Positions 26,931 through 38,422 of a DNA stretch of 64,000 nucleotides are shown here, one piece after another; position 1 is the first letter of the stretch, and each line of letters begins with the position of its first letter. The DNA comes from Oreocharis arfaki (taxonomy: Eukaryota; Chordata; Aves; Passeriformes; Paramythiidae), in the NCBI GenBank assembly GCA_013398015.1, contig VZRR01010919.1, positions 872,675 through 936,674 of the forward strand, read 5' to 3'. Made by a program: the position numbers and the translations under genes. Below the pieces are notes generated by a model. The model did no database searches. It saw only the letters and a program-made list of their open reading frames with translations, and was not told the origin of the DNA.

Positions 26931-27747
26931 TCCATCTTAGAATAGTAATTACCCCATGGTTCTTTTCATTTGGCATCTAAAGAGGTTGACTTTCATCAGC
27001 ATAGAATAATACACTTAAATCCCAAGGGTATTTTAATCTGGAATGTTCAGGAAAGGTGTTGACCATGCGATAGGGGTTGTTGCTGAATTTATTTTTGTTT
27101 CTTGTTGGAAATGTGACTTTCTTTTAAACTCGGTGACTGTCTTTTAAAAAACTAAATAAAAGGAAACAAAGTGAAACTTTATTTTTTGATTGTGTGTCTG
27201 GAATATTTGATAAGAGCATCTGGAGCACACTTACAGATTTAGGGCCAACTCTAACAATTTTACTCATCCAGTCCTTCTTGTGGCAAATACCATCTAATTT
27301 ACTCGTATATCCACAATGCACATCTAACCTGTCTTTCACTATTTCAGCTCAGGCACTGAAAGCCATCTAATTTGTGGTTTATTGTTCCCCACTGAGAATT
27401 TGTACTTTGAAATAACAAGCCAAAGGATTAAAAGAGCATTATTCCATTTTACCTAGGCAGCACAGAATAGCCACAATACCGTACTGAAATAACATCCAGC
27501 TGACATGCACATACATTGTAGATGAGTGGTTCCTCATGAAAATGGCATTTTGGTAGATGAATCCACCATGGTTACTGAGATACTCTCAACAAGATGAATT
27601 CCCATGTTCCAATAAATGTCCCTCCCCTCTGGGGTCCAGACATGTCTTAGAAATGCCTTATAGTTATTAAGACAGAGAGCCAGAAATAGAGGAGGGAGAA
27701 CGAGCAGGTTGTCTTTTACCGTTGACAGGAAGACAATAATAATTAAT

Positions 27748-27781
27748 AAGATGACATAATTAACAAGATGACATAATTAAC
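27748..27781 (+). repeat. 17-bp perfect tandem duplication
   Basis: The unit AAGATGACATAATTAAC occurs twice head to tail (27748-27764 and 27765-27781) with no mismatch. Identity of the copies implies a recent slippage or duplication relative to the surrounding sequence. The unit holds TGACAT and TAATTA-type words. Confidence 0.9.
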
Positions 27782-28111
27782 ATGGTTTCTATTTCTTACC
27801 GCTGTGTAAATGGTGTGTGCATGCCTGTATGCTGTAGATATCTAGACAAAAAACATGCGTTCTGTTTATTTAATGACAAATTAAGTGTGGTTATATACTC
27901 ATGTATATTTGAAACCAACTGTTTTAACCTTGGCTGATGCTCTAGTTTCATTGTGGGTGAGGAGTCTGACTGGCAGGGTTCTTTGGCATTTTCAAAAATT
28001 TACAGGGGTGTCTGACTCAGCAGAACATAAAACTCATTGTGTGTATGAAGGAAAAATATAGGTTGTCCTGTGTGCATTATAGAAAGAGAGCACAGATGGT
28101 ACATGCACACA

Positions 28112-28147
28112 GGTGTGTGTGTGTAAATATATATGTGTGTGTGTGTA
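28112..28147. repeat. Interrupted (TG)n/(TA)n microsatellite
   Basis: A TG run is followed by AAATATATA and then a second TG run. The alternating purine-pyrimidine sequence could adopt Z-DNA. Confidence 0.85.
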
Positions 28148-28232
28148 CACTTTCATCAGTGCATATTGAAGGCTGCTTCTCCTGTCACTGTCCCAGGTGT
28201 ATCTAGAAAAGTTCCTGGTGTATCAATGATAC

Positions 28233-28382
28233 CTTGAAAAACTGACAGAACTCTTCCAGCAGTAGCAACTTCAACTCTGCATATCCTGCTTCATAATTGG
28301 CTTCGAAGGCTTGCTTTCCAGCTGCGCCCCAAAAATCGGTGTGCACCATAGAGAAGAAAGAATATACAACAGCTGCAATTTC
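28233..28382 (-). other. Candidate 150-nt minus-strand exon or pseudogene block
   Basis: On the minus strand CATCTCTGCTTAG precedes a 50-codon open frame that ends at GTATCA, phase 0 on both sides. The peptide contains MVHTDFWGAAGKQAF and ANYEAGYAELK and looks more protein-like than most frames here. A stop (the TAG of the acceptor) lies immediately upstream in the same frame, and a different frame continues plausibly past the 3' part, so a frameshifted pseudogene is as likely as an exon. I recognise no family. Neighbouring sequence gives no supporting exon. Confidence 0.2.
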
Positions 28383-30300
28383 CTAAGCAGAGATGCCAGG
28401 CATTGCAACCTGTGCTTACCTATATCCCATTTTCTTATCACTGACTAACAGTGGGAGGAAGAAGGCCATGTGTGTGTGCAAATGGACAACTGCAGGGTGA
28501 GACTGTTTCACGTCTGAACATGGACGGGATCAGGTCTACCTGAACTCCTAAGATGCAGGAAGCCAGACCAGTCTCAAGAATATTCTTCACTCTTTCCCTG
28601 AGTTTCATGAAGCAGGTATGTGGGAAAAAAAAAAGCAATCTTTCTCCCACCTTAAAACACTTAGCCATTTTAGAAAATTTTTACAGTTCTTTTCTTCAAA
28701 CAATAGCTTATAGTTTTACAGTTTCCTCCACAGAGAGAGATTATGACTGCTGCTCCTGTTGTTTACCTAAAGCAGAATGCAAGCACTGCTGCTGATTTAG
28801 AAATGAGAGACCTATTCTTCCTTAATCCTTCATGTTCCCAGGTGCCTGGCTGTTTTATTCAGCCTTGTTGCTAGAGAGAAAATTAGACAGACCTGCTTTT
28901 GCATTAGAAATCCTGATTTTCAGAAAATACATGATTACTGTTGCTTCTTAGAAATCACATATTTTTATGAGTAAAGCTGAAACATTATCTGTTTCCATTT
29001 GTGCATACAAGCTTGAGGTTACATGAGATTCTAAGCAAATATTTTTGAAGCTACATGAAATTCTTGAATAAGATGAAAGCTGTATTCTGAGGAACTGCCC
29101 CAAATATTCGTGTGGAGGTTATTTCATAGGATGAAGTTAGTTGTTCCTGCTGCTCATCAAGTTTATGCAGTGTCTAGAGGTCTAGCATGGACATTACCTG
29201 CAATATGCTTATGGCATCCAGCTTGTCTCGACTGAGGGAGCTGAGCAGGTGTTTTAGCCCATCAGTAATGTGGGGTATTGATGGGGGCTGCCTCCAAACA
29301 CCAGTACTACAGTCTGAGGGGCCAAGAGCTCTATTCGTTTCTTTAAGGGAGACCAGTAATGTTATTAGTTTTATCTTGTGTAGTGAAAAGTGTTTGATAG
29401 CAGTGGTTTAGATGACAGTATTTGGGTTAACAAGGTTAATTCTCCTGTGTAGTGGTTTACACTTTCAAACCTTAGCTAACTGTAAGAGTTAAATAAGTGT
29501 CTAGAGATGTGAATGTGGGCTTGGAGAAAGGAAGGAAGAATTTTGAGATTTGTTTGTATTGTAAGTGGATTGATCATGGAATTAATTCATTTTCATGGTT
29601 TCAGAATCTATAACTCTAAGAACCCTATCTGGTGGCTTGGATTTTGTAGAGAAATACTTATCTGACTTAAGTTACAGTCTAAATGAAGCAAACATCAACA
29701 TGTTGTATTCTCTGGGGTGTGTCATCATTATAAATTGGGTACTAGACTACTCACAGAGAGCCCAAAAATGCTAATATGTTTCTTCAAAAGGATGAAAGGG
29801 TACATCTTCCCATTAGCTGCCTGAGCCTGTTTGAAAGTTTGCAGTGAAAGGAAAAAAATGGTTCCCGATAGCCTGTGTTAGCCAGGAGCAACTTTTGGAC
29901 TTGTAGGTCCTGCAGGGTTTTATAAAGTGTTAAGTTTTGTAATAGTATCAGGGCTAAAAGTATAAGACCCTTAAGAATTTATCAATATGTGCGGTCTCAC
30001 TGGAGACTAAGAAAACCAAAATGGTTGAGGAATTGTTTGAGGATATCTCCCAGTGGACAAAGAACTTATAAATTTTGTGTAGCACAGGATCTGTAAAAAG
30101 TAAAGTTGAACTGTGATTCATGCCCCTGAAACAGTTCTTTTGATCTTTATGCAGAGAAAAAAATCCCTGAACAAACCAAAAAGTAAAAAACCCAAACAAA
30201 CCAAAAATACGCAGCCCCAAAACATGAACAACTCTGAGAATAGTCTACAGAAGAACTGTCAGACAAGATGCATTCTTTGTGGGTCTAGAAAAAACAGATT

Positions 30301-30326
30301 AAAAAAAAAATATATATATATATATA
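30301..30326. repeat. A10 followed by (TA)8
   Basis: Ten A are followed by eight TA units. This is a simple sequence tract about 45 bases before the G/T-rich patch that carries the ambiguous base. Confidence 0.9.
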
Positions 30327-30370
30327 AGAATTAGATAAGTGCAAAAAAGGGGAGAAGACTGATACTGGTA

Positions 30371-30515
30371 TGTGGGGGTTTTGTTTGTTTGTTTGTTTTG
30401 ATGTTNTTGTTTCTTTTGGTGTTGAGTGGGGGGGTTTTTTGTTTGTTTGGTTTTGGGTTTTTTGTTTGTTTGGGATTTTTGTTATTGTTGTTGGGTTTTT
30501 TTTTATTATTATTAT
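30371..30515. repeat. G/T-rich low-complexity tract containing one N
   Basis: TTTG units (about four in a row at 30380-30399), G runs of up to seven and ATT triplets alternate over about 145 bases. The single N at 30406 lies inside, consistent with ambiguous base calling in a slippery sequence. Open frames through this tract are artefacts of composition. Confidence 0.85.
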
Positions 30516-33050
30516 CGTGATGCCCTCAGGTTTGCAGCAGATCCCTTTAGGAATAAAAAACTTAGTACATGCTCTCATTCATCTAGCCATTCAGTGTGCA
30601 TTTTAGGAGACACTGTTCTCTTAGGCTACCACTGGTAGTGTTAAGGCTTACCAAGAAAGTGCTAAAATGTGCAGATGTCTGAATGTGATGAAAGAATGGT
30701 AGAAAAGCATGACTCCAGACTCGGTGAAGCTGCGGAAGAGGTGGACCTGATAAATTAAAGCATACTAAGGAAAACGTTAAGTTGAAATGAAGATAACACA
30801 CTTGGAAAATCCTGTACAGAAAAGTGAGCAAACAGGCCCAATTAAACAGACCCCCAGGTCTGTAGTTACAGATGTCTGTAAGGAGCTTGTTGGTACAGTC
30901 CTTTTCTTATATGACAGTCCTGGACATGTGTGGATTATGCATCACTGTCACTTAGGAAAATTAAACAGAAAAATGTCTTTGGCCTTTGTCTCTGAGAGTA
31001 AAAATACTTTGATTTGGTTATTTACAGAAGGTGGCTGTTAGCTGAAACTGTCTCTAAGCCACTTACTGCATTGCCAGAATGTGCCTGGCAAACAGGATCT
31101 AGTGAAGAGAAACATCATTTTCAGCAGCAAACGCATGCTTTTCCAGAAAACAGGATTTGAGGAAAAATTGGGTTATTTGAGACACAGATTATCAGGCTGC
31201 TTGACAAAGGTGGGTTCTATAGGTTCTATACCTGCCCATCTCATTCAAAGCAAGCAAAGAGACCAGCCCTGCAAAGGCAAAATGAGGGGTCATTCTATTA
31301 CCATGATATCTTCCAGGTGGTAAAAGAAGACTATTATCCTGAGCCGATCAAGTATTTTAGTAAACAGGATTCTGTTGAAAGATACCTGAAGAGCTGCAGA
31401 AGAGTAATGTAACAGGGAAAAAACAAGGTGATACAGAGCTGAAAAACATCCTAAAAAAATTTATTTTTTACACCAAGAAGACTGATACGGAAGAATTCAA
31501 AAGGGTTTTCTTCCATGCATCAAAAATAGGGGATAGTTCAAGTGGTTTAAGAACAAAAGCTCTTGTTAACAGCTCCAGAAAAGTGGCTGCTGAAGTAACG
31601 TATGCACAGAGGCATTTGCACTTAGGAAAAAAATTATTAAACATCCCTCTCTACCTTGCATTCATTTTGGGCTGCTGTTCTCTCTTCGCTGTTAGAAATA
31701 TGTACTTACTGATAAATCTGGGCTGTGCAAATCAAATGCATCTTCTTCAGATATTAACTATATTGTATAATATTTTACAATGGAGTTTAGGAGATATGAG
31801 ATGAGCCATTTCCCATCTGGCCTATTCAGAAAAGCGTTCAACTTATCCTTCTCTTGTTTTCCTTGGCACTGTCAAATTATAGAACAACAGCAAAGGGATG
31901 TGTGTTGTTACCTGTTGGCAGTTTCACCAATATAAAACCGCAAAGTAGACCACCTTCCCTTGTTAAAAAGTGCTATCAGAGCACTTAGGGTTCTGCAGTT
32001 AAAGGTGCAGATAAAGCAGATATGAAGCTGCTGAAACAACCTCTCATGGTCACAGAGCTTTTCAATCCAGAAATACATGTACTACTGAATTCCCTGCTTC
32101 CTAGCAGAACTTCTATGGAAGAACCAGATTAATCAGGTACAGAGAGCCTTCTTTTTCCCCTAAATAACATGGGAGCCTGAGAGAGGATGAACTTTTGGTA
32201 TTGCACAAGCTTTTTGGGATACTACGTATCGTGAAAGATGGTCTGGCATGCTCTTAGAAGAGTAGCAAGAAGGTGGACTTTTGGCCATGTTTGGGACAAA
32301 AACAGGTACTCACCAAATCTTCTCTAAAACTTTTTTTACCTATGGGCCCTAAACAAATGCAAGCTTTTATCTTTGGCAGCACTAATTTTCAGGATTTCTT
32401 CCTGCTCTTTCCAGAATGACAGGCCCTGGATGGTAAACTGTTAGATGAGTTCTTGCAGCTCTCTCTGCAGAGGAGCTGGATAACAGCTGGAAGACAAGGG
32501 GTACTCTATTTTAGGATTGCCAGGCCGCAGGGAGTATCCCTGAGGAAGTTTTGAAAAATGGTGTACTGTCAAGCATTGCAAGCCTGCCTGTGGCTGTCAC
32601 GTCTTGGTAATGGTGGGTAGCTGAACCAGCCTTCCCAGGGGAAGGCAGTTCTCTCTTCTGGCGAGAGCGTGCACAGAACACCTGCAGCTCACACATTTCT
32701 CTCTAAGGAGTCCTTCACAGCAAGACAATTTTGCACCAAATGCCCAAACCATCCTGAAAGGGCCTTTGCATAGGGTGATTGACACACCCTTGAGAAGTCA
32801 AGATGGAAGGTGGCTGATGGCAGTAAATACAAAGGGTTGTAATGGGCATAGACTACAGACTTCTGCCTTATTCATCCCTAGGACACAGGTAGACTGTCCT
32901 GGGACAATCCAACATGAATTTCGGTGTGTTTTTCCACATGCTCACAGCTGGGGCTACGCAGCCCTGTGGGAGCACAGAGAGATCGACATGGTCAGAGTCT
33001 TCTGGCTGATGTCTCATACAGGAACATGTGGCTAGGGAGAAGTGTAGCCA

Positions 33051-33064
33051 CAGCCACGTGGCTG
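33051..33064. promoter_or_regulatory. 14-bp palindrome with CACGTG E-box core
   Basis: CAGCCACGTGGCTG is a perfect palindrome whose centre is the CACGTG E-box bound by basic helix-loop-helix dimers of the MYC/MAX, USF or CLOCK type. It lies inside the GC-richer 32500-33350 zone. Function is inferred from the motif only. Confidence 0.35.
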
Positions 33065-34100
33065 CAGAGAGGTGGCATGTATACATGGTTCTGGCAAGTG
33101 ATGTTGGCTGGACCTCATCACACCAAAGTCTGACCAGGTTGCTGATTTCCAGATGAAAATTTCATTTTGTGGGTGAGAAAGCTGGACTTGGGATCTAAGC
33201 AGAGGGGAATGCTGTCTGCAGACTCCAAAGAGCTCGGTGGGTCTATAAGTGCAGCTGCGTGGCTCCAGCCCGTCGTGTTCTGGGTTTAGGTGAGAGGCAA
33301 AATGTCGATGCACTCATTTGGCGCTATTCAGGCAGTAGGGTGTGGATAGTGATACTGGTGTGTGTAGCCATTCTGGGCTGTCTGGTGAAGTATGTCTTGA
33401 AAGATATGTGATTCCTAGTGCAGGGAGCCATCAAAGTGCCAGGAGTAGTCCTCTACAGCATAATTTAAAGGACTAAGTGCTAACTAACATTCGTGCTCAG
33501 GCACACCAGGATGCACTGAAAGAGCTCACTGTAGATGAGAGATTTGGCAGTACAGACACAGCCAGGGTTAGTCTAACAAAGCAGTATCTATGCAAGCTGC
33601 AGTAGAGCTACCGCGTGAAAAGAAAACCGGTGAGCTGAAAGATGCCAGAAACCTGAGTGTTAAAGATATTAAAACCCTCTAAATCTGCTTACAAACCTGA
33701 ATGTTTGAAGTGAGTGGCTGCAGTTCCAAAATATTAAACAAAAAAATTACACTTACTGCCTAGAACTGATTAGTTTTGGCTTTTTTCTAAGAAGGTAGGT
33801 GAAGTTTATGTTGACTTGATTTATCCTTAGTGCAGCCCAAATCACAGTATTTCACCTCAGCTGGTAACCGTAATGTTTTCAGGCAAAGGAAAAGTAAAGC
33901 ACATTTTTTTTATGAAAGGCCATGCAAAGTTGACACAATTTATTTGAAAAAGCTAACACAATAGTGCCCAACTTCTTGATTATTTTAAAAATTTTTAAAA
34001 AAATTATTAATTTGGATAATACTGAGCATTTTTAAATCTTGTTCGGTCTGCGTGTTTTGATGAAAAAAATGAACCAAATATTGGAACTTGCCTGTACATT

Positions 34101-35112
34101 TATAGAATCATGGAACCATTTGGGTTGGAAAAAACCTCTAAGATCATTGAGTCCAACCCCAGTCCTTCTACAACCGAATCCACCGTTTCCTCAAGTGCCA
34201 TATCTCCTTATCCAGGGATGGTGACTCAACCACTTCCCTGGGCATCCTATTTCAATACTGGGTAACACTTTCAGCAAAGAATTTTTTCTTAATATCTAAT
34301 CTAAACCTCCCTGGTGCAACTTGAGGCCGTTTCCTCTTGTCCTATTGCTAGTTATTTGGAGAAGAGACCAACACCCACCTCAGCCTAACCTTCTTTTAGG
34401 TAGTTGTAGAGACTGATAAAGTCTTCCTTGAGCCTCCTTTTCTCCAGGCTTTTCCCCCAGCTCTCTCAGCTGCTCCTCATAAAATTTGTGCTCCAGACCC
34501 TTCACCAGCGCTGTTGCCCTTCTCTGGACACACGCCAACCCCTCACTGTCTTTCTTGTAGTGAGGGGCCCAGAACTGAACACAGGATTTGAGGTGTGGCC
34601 TCACCAGTGTCAAGCAAATGGGGATAATCACTGCCCTGGTGCTGCTGGCCACAGTATTACTGATACAGGCCAGGATGCCATCGGCCTTCTTGGCCACCTG
34701 GGCACGCGCTGGCTCTTTTTCCACTGCTGCCAACCAGCATCCCCAGGTAGTTTTCCATTTGGAAATGCTCCACTCTTCCCCCAGGGTGTAGAGCTGCATG
34801 GGGTTGTTGTGACCCAAGTACAGAACCTGTCACTTCACCCTTTGAACCTCTTGCAATTGGCTGCAGTTCATCGATCCAGCCTGTACAGATCTCTCTGTAA
34901 AGCCTTCCTACCATCCTGCGGACCAACACTCCAAATTTGATGTTGCCTGCAAACTGACCAACAGTGCACTCAACCTCCTTGACCAGATCACTGAAAAAGT
35001 TATTAAACAGGACCATCTCCAGTACTGAGCCCCGGGAAACAACACTAGTGACTTGCCACCATTTGAATTAAACTCCATTTACCACATCATTATTTGATCC
35101 TCGGATCAATTT
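34101..35112 (-). mobile_element. CR1 LINE retrotransposon, 5'-truncated, minus strand
   Basis: The left end carries TAGAATCATGGAACCATT followed by GGTTGGAAAAAACCTC and a GAGTCCAACC word, the reverse complement of the CR1 3' end with its ATTCTRTG-type terminal octamer. The rest follows the known CR1 body, including words matching 'cctcttgtcctat', 'cttctctggacac' and 'ttgtagtgaggggccc'. The copy is therefore on the minus strand with its 3' end at the left. It is about 1 kb of a full length near 4.5 kb, the usual 5' truncation. Many substitutions, a frameshift and internal stops show an old, inactive copy. The right boundary (about 35090-35112) is uncertain because similarity fades. Confidence 0.93.
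34380..35016 (-). pseudogene. CR1 ORF2 reverse-transcriptase C-terminal remnant
   Basis: Two minus-strand frames together cover the end of the CR1 ORF2 polymerase domain. The upstream frame (34657-35016) contains VECTVGQFAGNIKFG, where the family has a catalytic F/YADD box; here it reads FAGN (34942-34953), so both aspartates are lost. The reading then moves to another frame (34380-34817) with LGEEW, KKADGILAC, VRPHLKSCVQFWAPHYKK and VQRRATALVKGLEHK, hallmarks of the ORF2 C-terminus. The enzyme would copy CR1 RNA by target-primed reverse transcription. The frameshift near 34830 and the lost catalytic residues make this copy dead. Confidence 0.88.
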
Positions 35113-36554
35113 AAAATTTAAATTTACATTGCTTAATAACTTGCCTCATCTGTGAAAATTTTGTGTTAAAACTCCTGTGCAGCCAAGACTTAACAGGAGA
35201 CCCAGGCAGTCTTGTATCATGGACAATGTGCTCTGAGAGTATATATAAAAAAAGAAATGATGATGAAAAGAAAAAAGGATTATTTATTTGTTATACTTTG
35301 GTCATCTCGCTTGCTGTAGACAAGTTATATTTATTTTGCTTTGACCTGAAGCAATTTCTTTGGTAATCAACACTGAGAAAAGAGCATAAGGCAACCATGA
35401 GCACAGGATTCATGTGGTAGCACAGATACTGTTCCCAGCAGGTTTTCAGTTAGTGAAAATTCTACTCATCTTTTATATCCAAGAGCAATCTTCTCTAGCT
35501 TTGCCACTCAGATATTTGCTCTCACAGTATCTTACATAGCAAAATAGTGACTATGATGGTTAAGAAGTGTAATCACAAATTCTTTGCATCAGCAAATTTC
35601 CTTCATTTTGAAGGAGGTTATGCATTTTCTGTTCAATACTGAAACTGTAATAACTGCTTTTAAAGAAGTAATTTATCACTGAGAAAAATTATAGTCTTAT
35701 TTTTTTAGCATTTTATGTGTTTTCTTAATCGAAGTTCAGCTCTTACATTTGATGAAAAAACTAATACCTAACCACGTGCTTGGTAATGAGGGTGAAATGA
35801 CACCTAAAATCTGCTTTTTTGAATTTGCACAAGTTAGGGTTTGAGGGGAAGGGGGGAGTGATTTAAAACAGAAGAGGACAGTTCATTTCTGAAATCAAGA
35901 ATTTTATTTTAATGGCTTGATTATAGCCTGTGAAGACTCCTGGGATAGAATTCTAACATAACTAAGTTTGTCCTTAATATATTCAAACCTCATCAATTTT
36001 GCTGAAATGATATTCAAGCATGAATGTTAACTAGCAGAACTGTAGTCTTTGGGTTTTTGTAATTGCTGTGGAATCATGACGGAATAAGGAAGATGAGATT
36101 CTTTTATGGTTCTGACTGCACTGTTCAGCAGGGAACATTGTGCAAATCACTTGATTTAATAGAGACTGATTCTGAACTAAGTAAAAACAAGAGAAAAAGT
36201 CTCCCAGTGAACCTTTTCAGCATATAGTTTGAAGGAGGGTAGTTTACTTGCTATGATACTGATTTTTCATTACCAATATTGTCTCTTCCATGTCTCTTGC
36301 AGCAAAATTGCACAGAATTTGAGGCAGAAACAGAAAGGCGTATATTCACGGCAAGTAGCAGAGCTTTATGCTTTCTATCATCAAAGAAGGAACTGTCTTA
36401 AAATCAGTCCAGAGAACCGAGCCAGCCGGTGCATGGGCTGTTCTCCACGTACGGTTTCTGTTCTGATGCATATGTGCATATTCACATGGCTTGTTTTGTA
36501 TTTGGTGAAACTTAAAACATGTAACTGCAGTTCTGTGTGCTGTTGTGTGATTTA

Positions 36555-36583
36555 TGTGTGTGTGTGTGTGTGTGCGGGGGGGG
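36555..36583. repeat. (TG)10 followed by G8
   Basis: Ten TG units are followed by a C and a run of eight G. It gives rise to an artefactual Cys-Val repeat in one overlapping open frame. Confidence 0.92.
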
Positions 36584-38407
36584 CGCTCTGGGAAGAATCA
36601 ATAGGGAGAGCTTCTCAATAGTTTAAGCTAGAAAAGTCTCAAGATCCAGTACATCCTCTCTATTTCGACATGCTTTTACTCTTCTGGGTCATTGATCTTT
36701 TTGACTTGCTTTTTTTCATAGTTGATAATCTGTTCATAAGCTGTCAGTCTTTTTATTAGACTTTCCCCCTTCTTTTTCAACAGCTTGACCTTATATAGTT
36801 CTACACACTTTTACAACAGCTGAGTTCAAAGAGTGCTTCTCTGCATCCCTGCTGCTCTCCTGAGGCACACCTTTTAGTGTATAAGTTGTCCTGCAGCTTC
36901 ACTTCCCTTTGTGGTATATTGTGGAGGGTGCCAGGTCTGAGGTGCTTTAAGGCTCAGAGACTTGCTTCTTCCTAGGAAAGTGGTGTGTTTGATCAAGAAG
37001 GATGATTGCTGAGCTGCTTGCATCTGAGTTTAAATTATACCATCCAGGGATAGGTTAAGATACAGGCAGCTTGCTTTCCCTGCAGCAGTTTAGCATCTCA
37101 GTCTAAATCTTTATTCACTATTAGTTAATGACTAGAAACCAACGCAGTGATTGTGTTGATACCATGATATAAAGACCTCCCCTTTTTTCTTGTATCGTAA
37201 CCTATATAGTCTAAATAATTTCCTAACTTGGCTGATATAATTAGGCAGAGCAGTTTGGGTCGTGATTTCTGACTCAAAAAAATTCAGGAACAAAGGAAAA
37301 CTCCACAGAATATGACATAACATCTTTTTTTTTACATTATGTCTTATTGATGGCATAATGGAAAGAAAATGATATGGGGGCTATTACCTAAAAAGTTGGG
37401 AACACACACAGAAAAAGACCCAACTCCAAATAAATAAAGCAGAATTCTGTGAGAAAAGGTTGAAGAGAAAGTGAAGGAGAGCTCAGGTCTCAATACACGA
37501 CCAAAGAAAGAGACCTATGTGTAAAAAGGGGAGGAAATCAGGAGAAGATTGTTGTGTGTCATTTGTTGGGCAGTAGATTTTTATCTCAGATGTGTAGTAG
37601 TTTGAAATCAGTGATAGTGAGACTAACATAGAGGCACATCTGAAATGACACCCTATCACTGTGTTTTGGGTATAACTTCAAACTTTTTAATCTTAAAATG
37701 CCATGGGCTAAACTGTAGTCTACTGTGTCTGTGTACCTCTAGCAAAAGCACTTGAATTCAAAGAAATTACAGTGGCTACTAATCAGAGAAAAAACCTTCT
37801 GGCTTGAAATCAACATTATAAAAGAGAGCTAAAACAACAGAGTACAGGAAAGCACTGATCGTGAAATCCTAGACCCTAGTTTTTTATTACCAAAGAGGAT
37901 CTATGAATACTGTTTTGATAGTCATTAAATGAAAAGGAGAATGTCCCTGAAAATGTGGTTCTATTATGGTTGAATACAAATCTTTGACCTTGCTGCATTA
38001 TTCACTATTTGAAATTGAGGAGTTTAGAAGTACTACAGTATATACATGCCACTCTTTTAATTTTTTTATTGGTACTTTTCTCCCGATGTTATTTTAAAGT
38101 CAACACAGCTAACAGAATGATTAGTTATTAACGATCATTTTTATTGCATACTTGTGCCATAACTGAATGCTGTTAGAGATGTCATTTGAAGAATTGTTGT
38201 TGTTTACTGTGTTTTTCTTCGAATTCGCTAGAGGGGGTTTTCATAGGGGGAAAAAAGTTCCTAAATAGTAAGTTTAGCTGTGCCAGAAGAGCAAAGCAAA
38301 TACAAAATAGGGTGTGAAAACTGTGCCTGATAAACCTGTTGCTCACTGGTAATGTCAGAATTAGTTACTCTGAATGTGATACTGCAGCTCAAAATAGTGC
38401 CAGAAGC

Positions 38408-38422
38408 TTTTTTTTTTTTTTT
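38408..38422. repeat. Poly-T run (15)
   Basis: This is an uninterrupted T15. Nothing adjacent resembles a SINE or processed-transcript body, so I treat it as a simple homopolymer. Confidence 0.9.

Larger units (their letters stand above)
28383..34100. other. Unassigned stretch with low-complexity and GC-richer zones
   Basis: No recognised gene is present. The (TA)n and G/T-rich patches at 30301-30515 are listed separately. From about 31379 to 31804 one plus frame stays open for about 142 codons without an early ATG; a length like this is roughly expected once by chance in the window. From about 32500 to 33350 the base composition is more GC-balanced and the sequence has many short overlapping frames, but I match it to no known repeat. 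Confidence 0.5.

Noticed and set aside
30285..30638. Several overlapping frames of 70-97 codons
   Set aside because: They are translations of the G/T-rich low-complexity tract and contain the ambiguous base.
31379..31804. About 142 open codons on the plus strand without an early ATG
   Set aside because: Expected about once by chance given the stop frequency; no recognised domain and no supporting splice or promoter signal.
34428..34940. 170-codon plus-strand frame
   Set aside because: It is the antisense shadow of the CR1 ORF2 remnant.
36229..36621. 130-codon plus frame with a Cys-Val repeat at its end
   Set aside because: The C-terminal part is a translation of the (TG)n microsatellite. 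Only the segment after the acceptor at 36303 is kept as a weak exon candidate.
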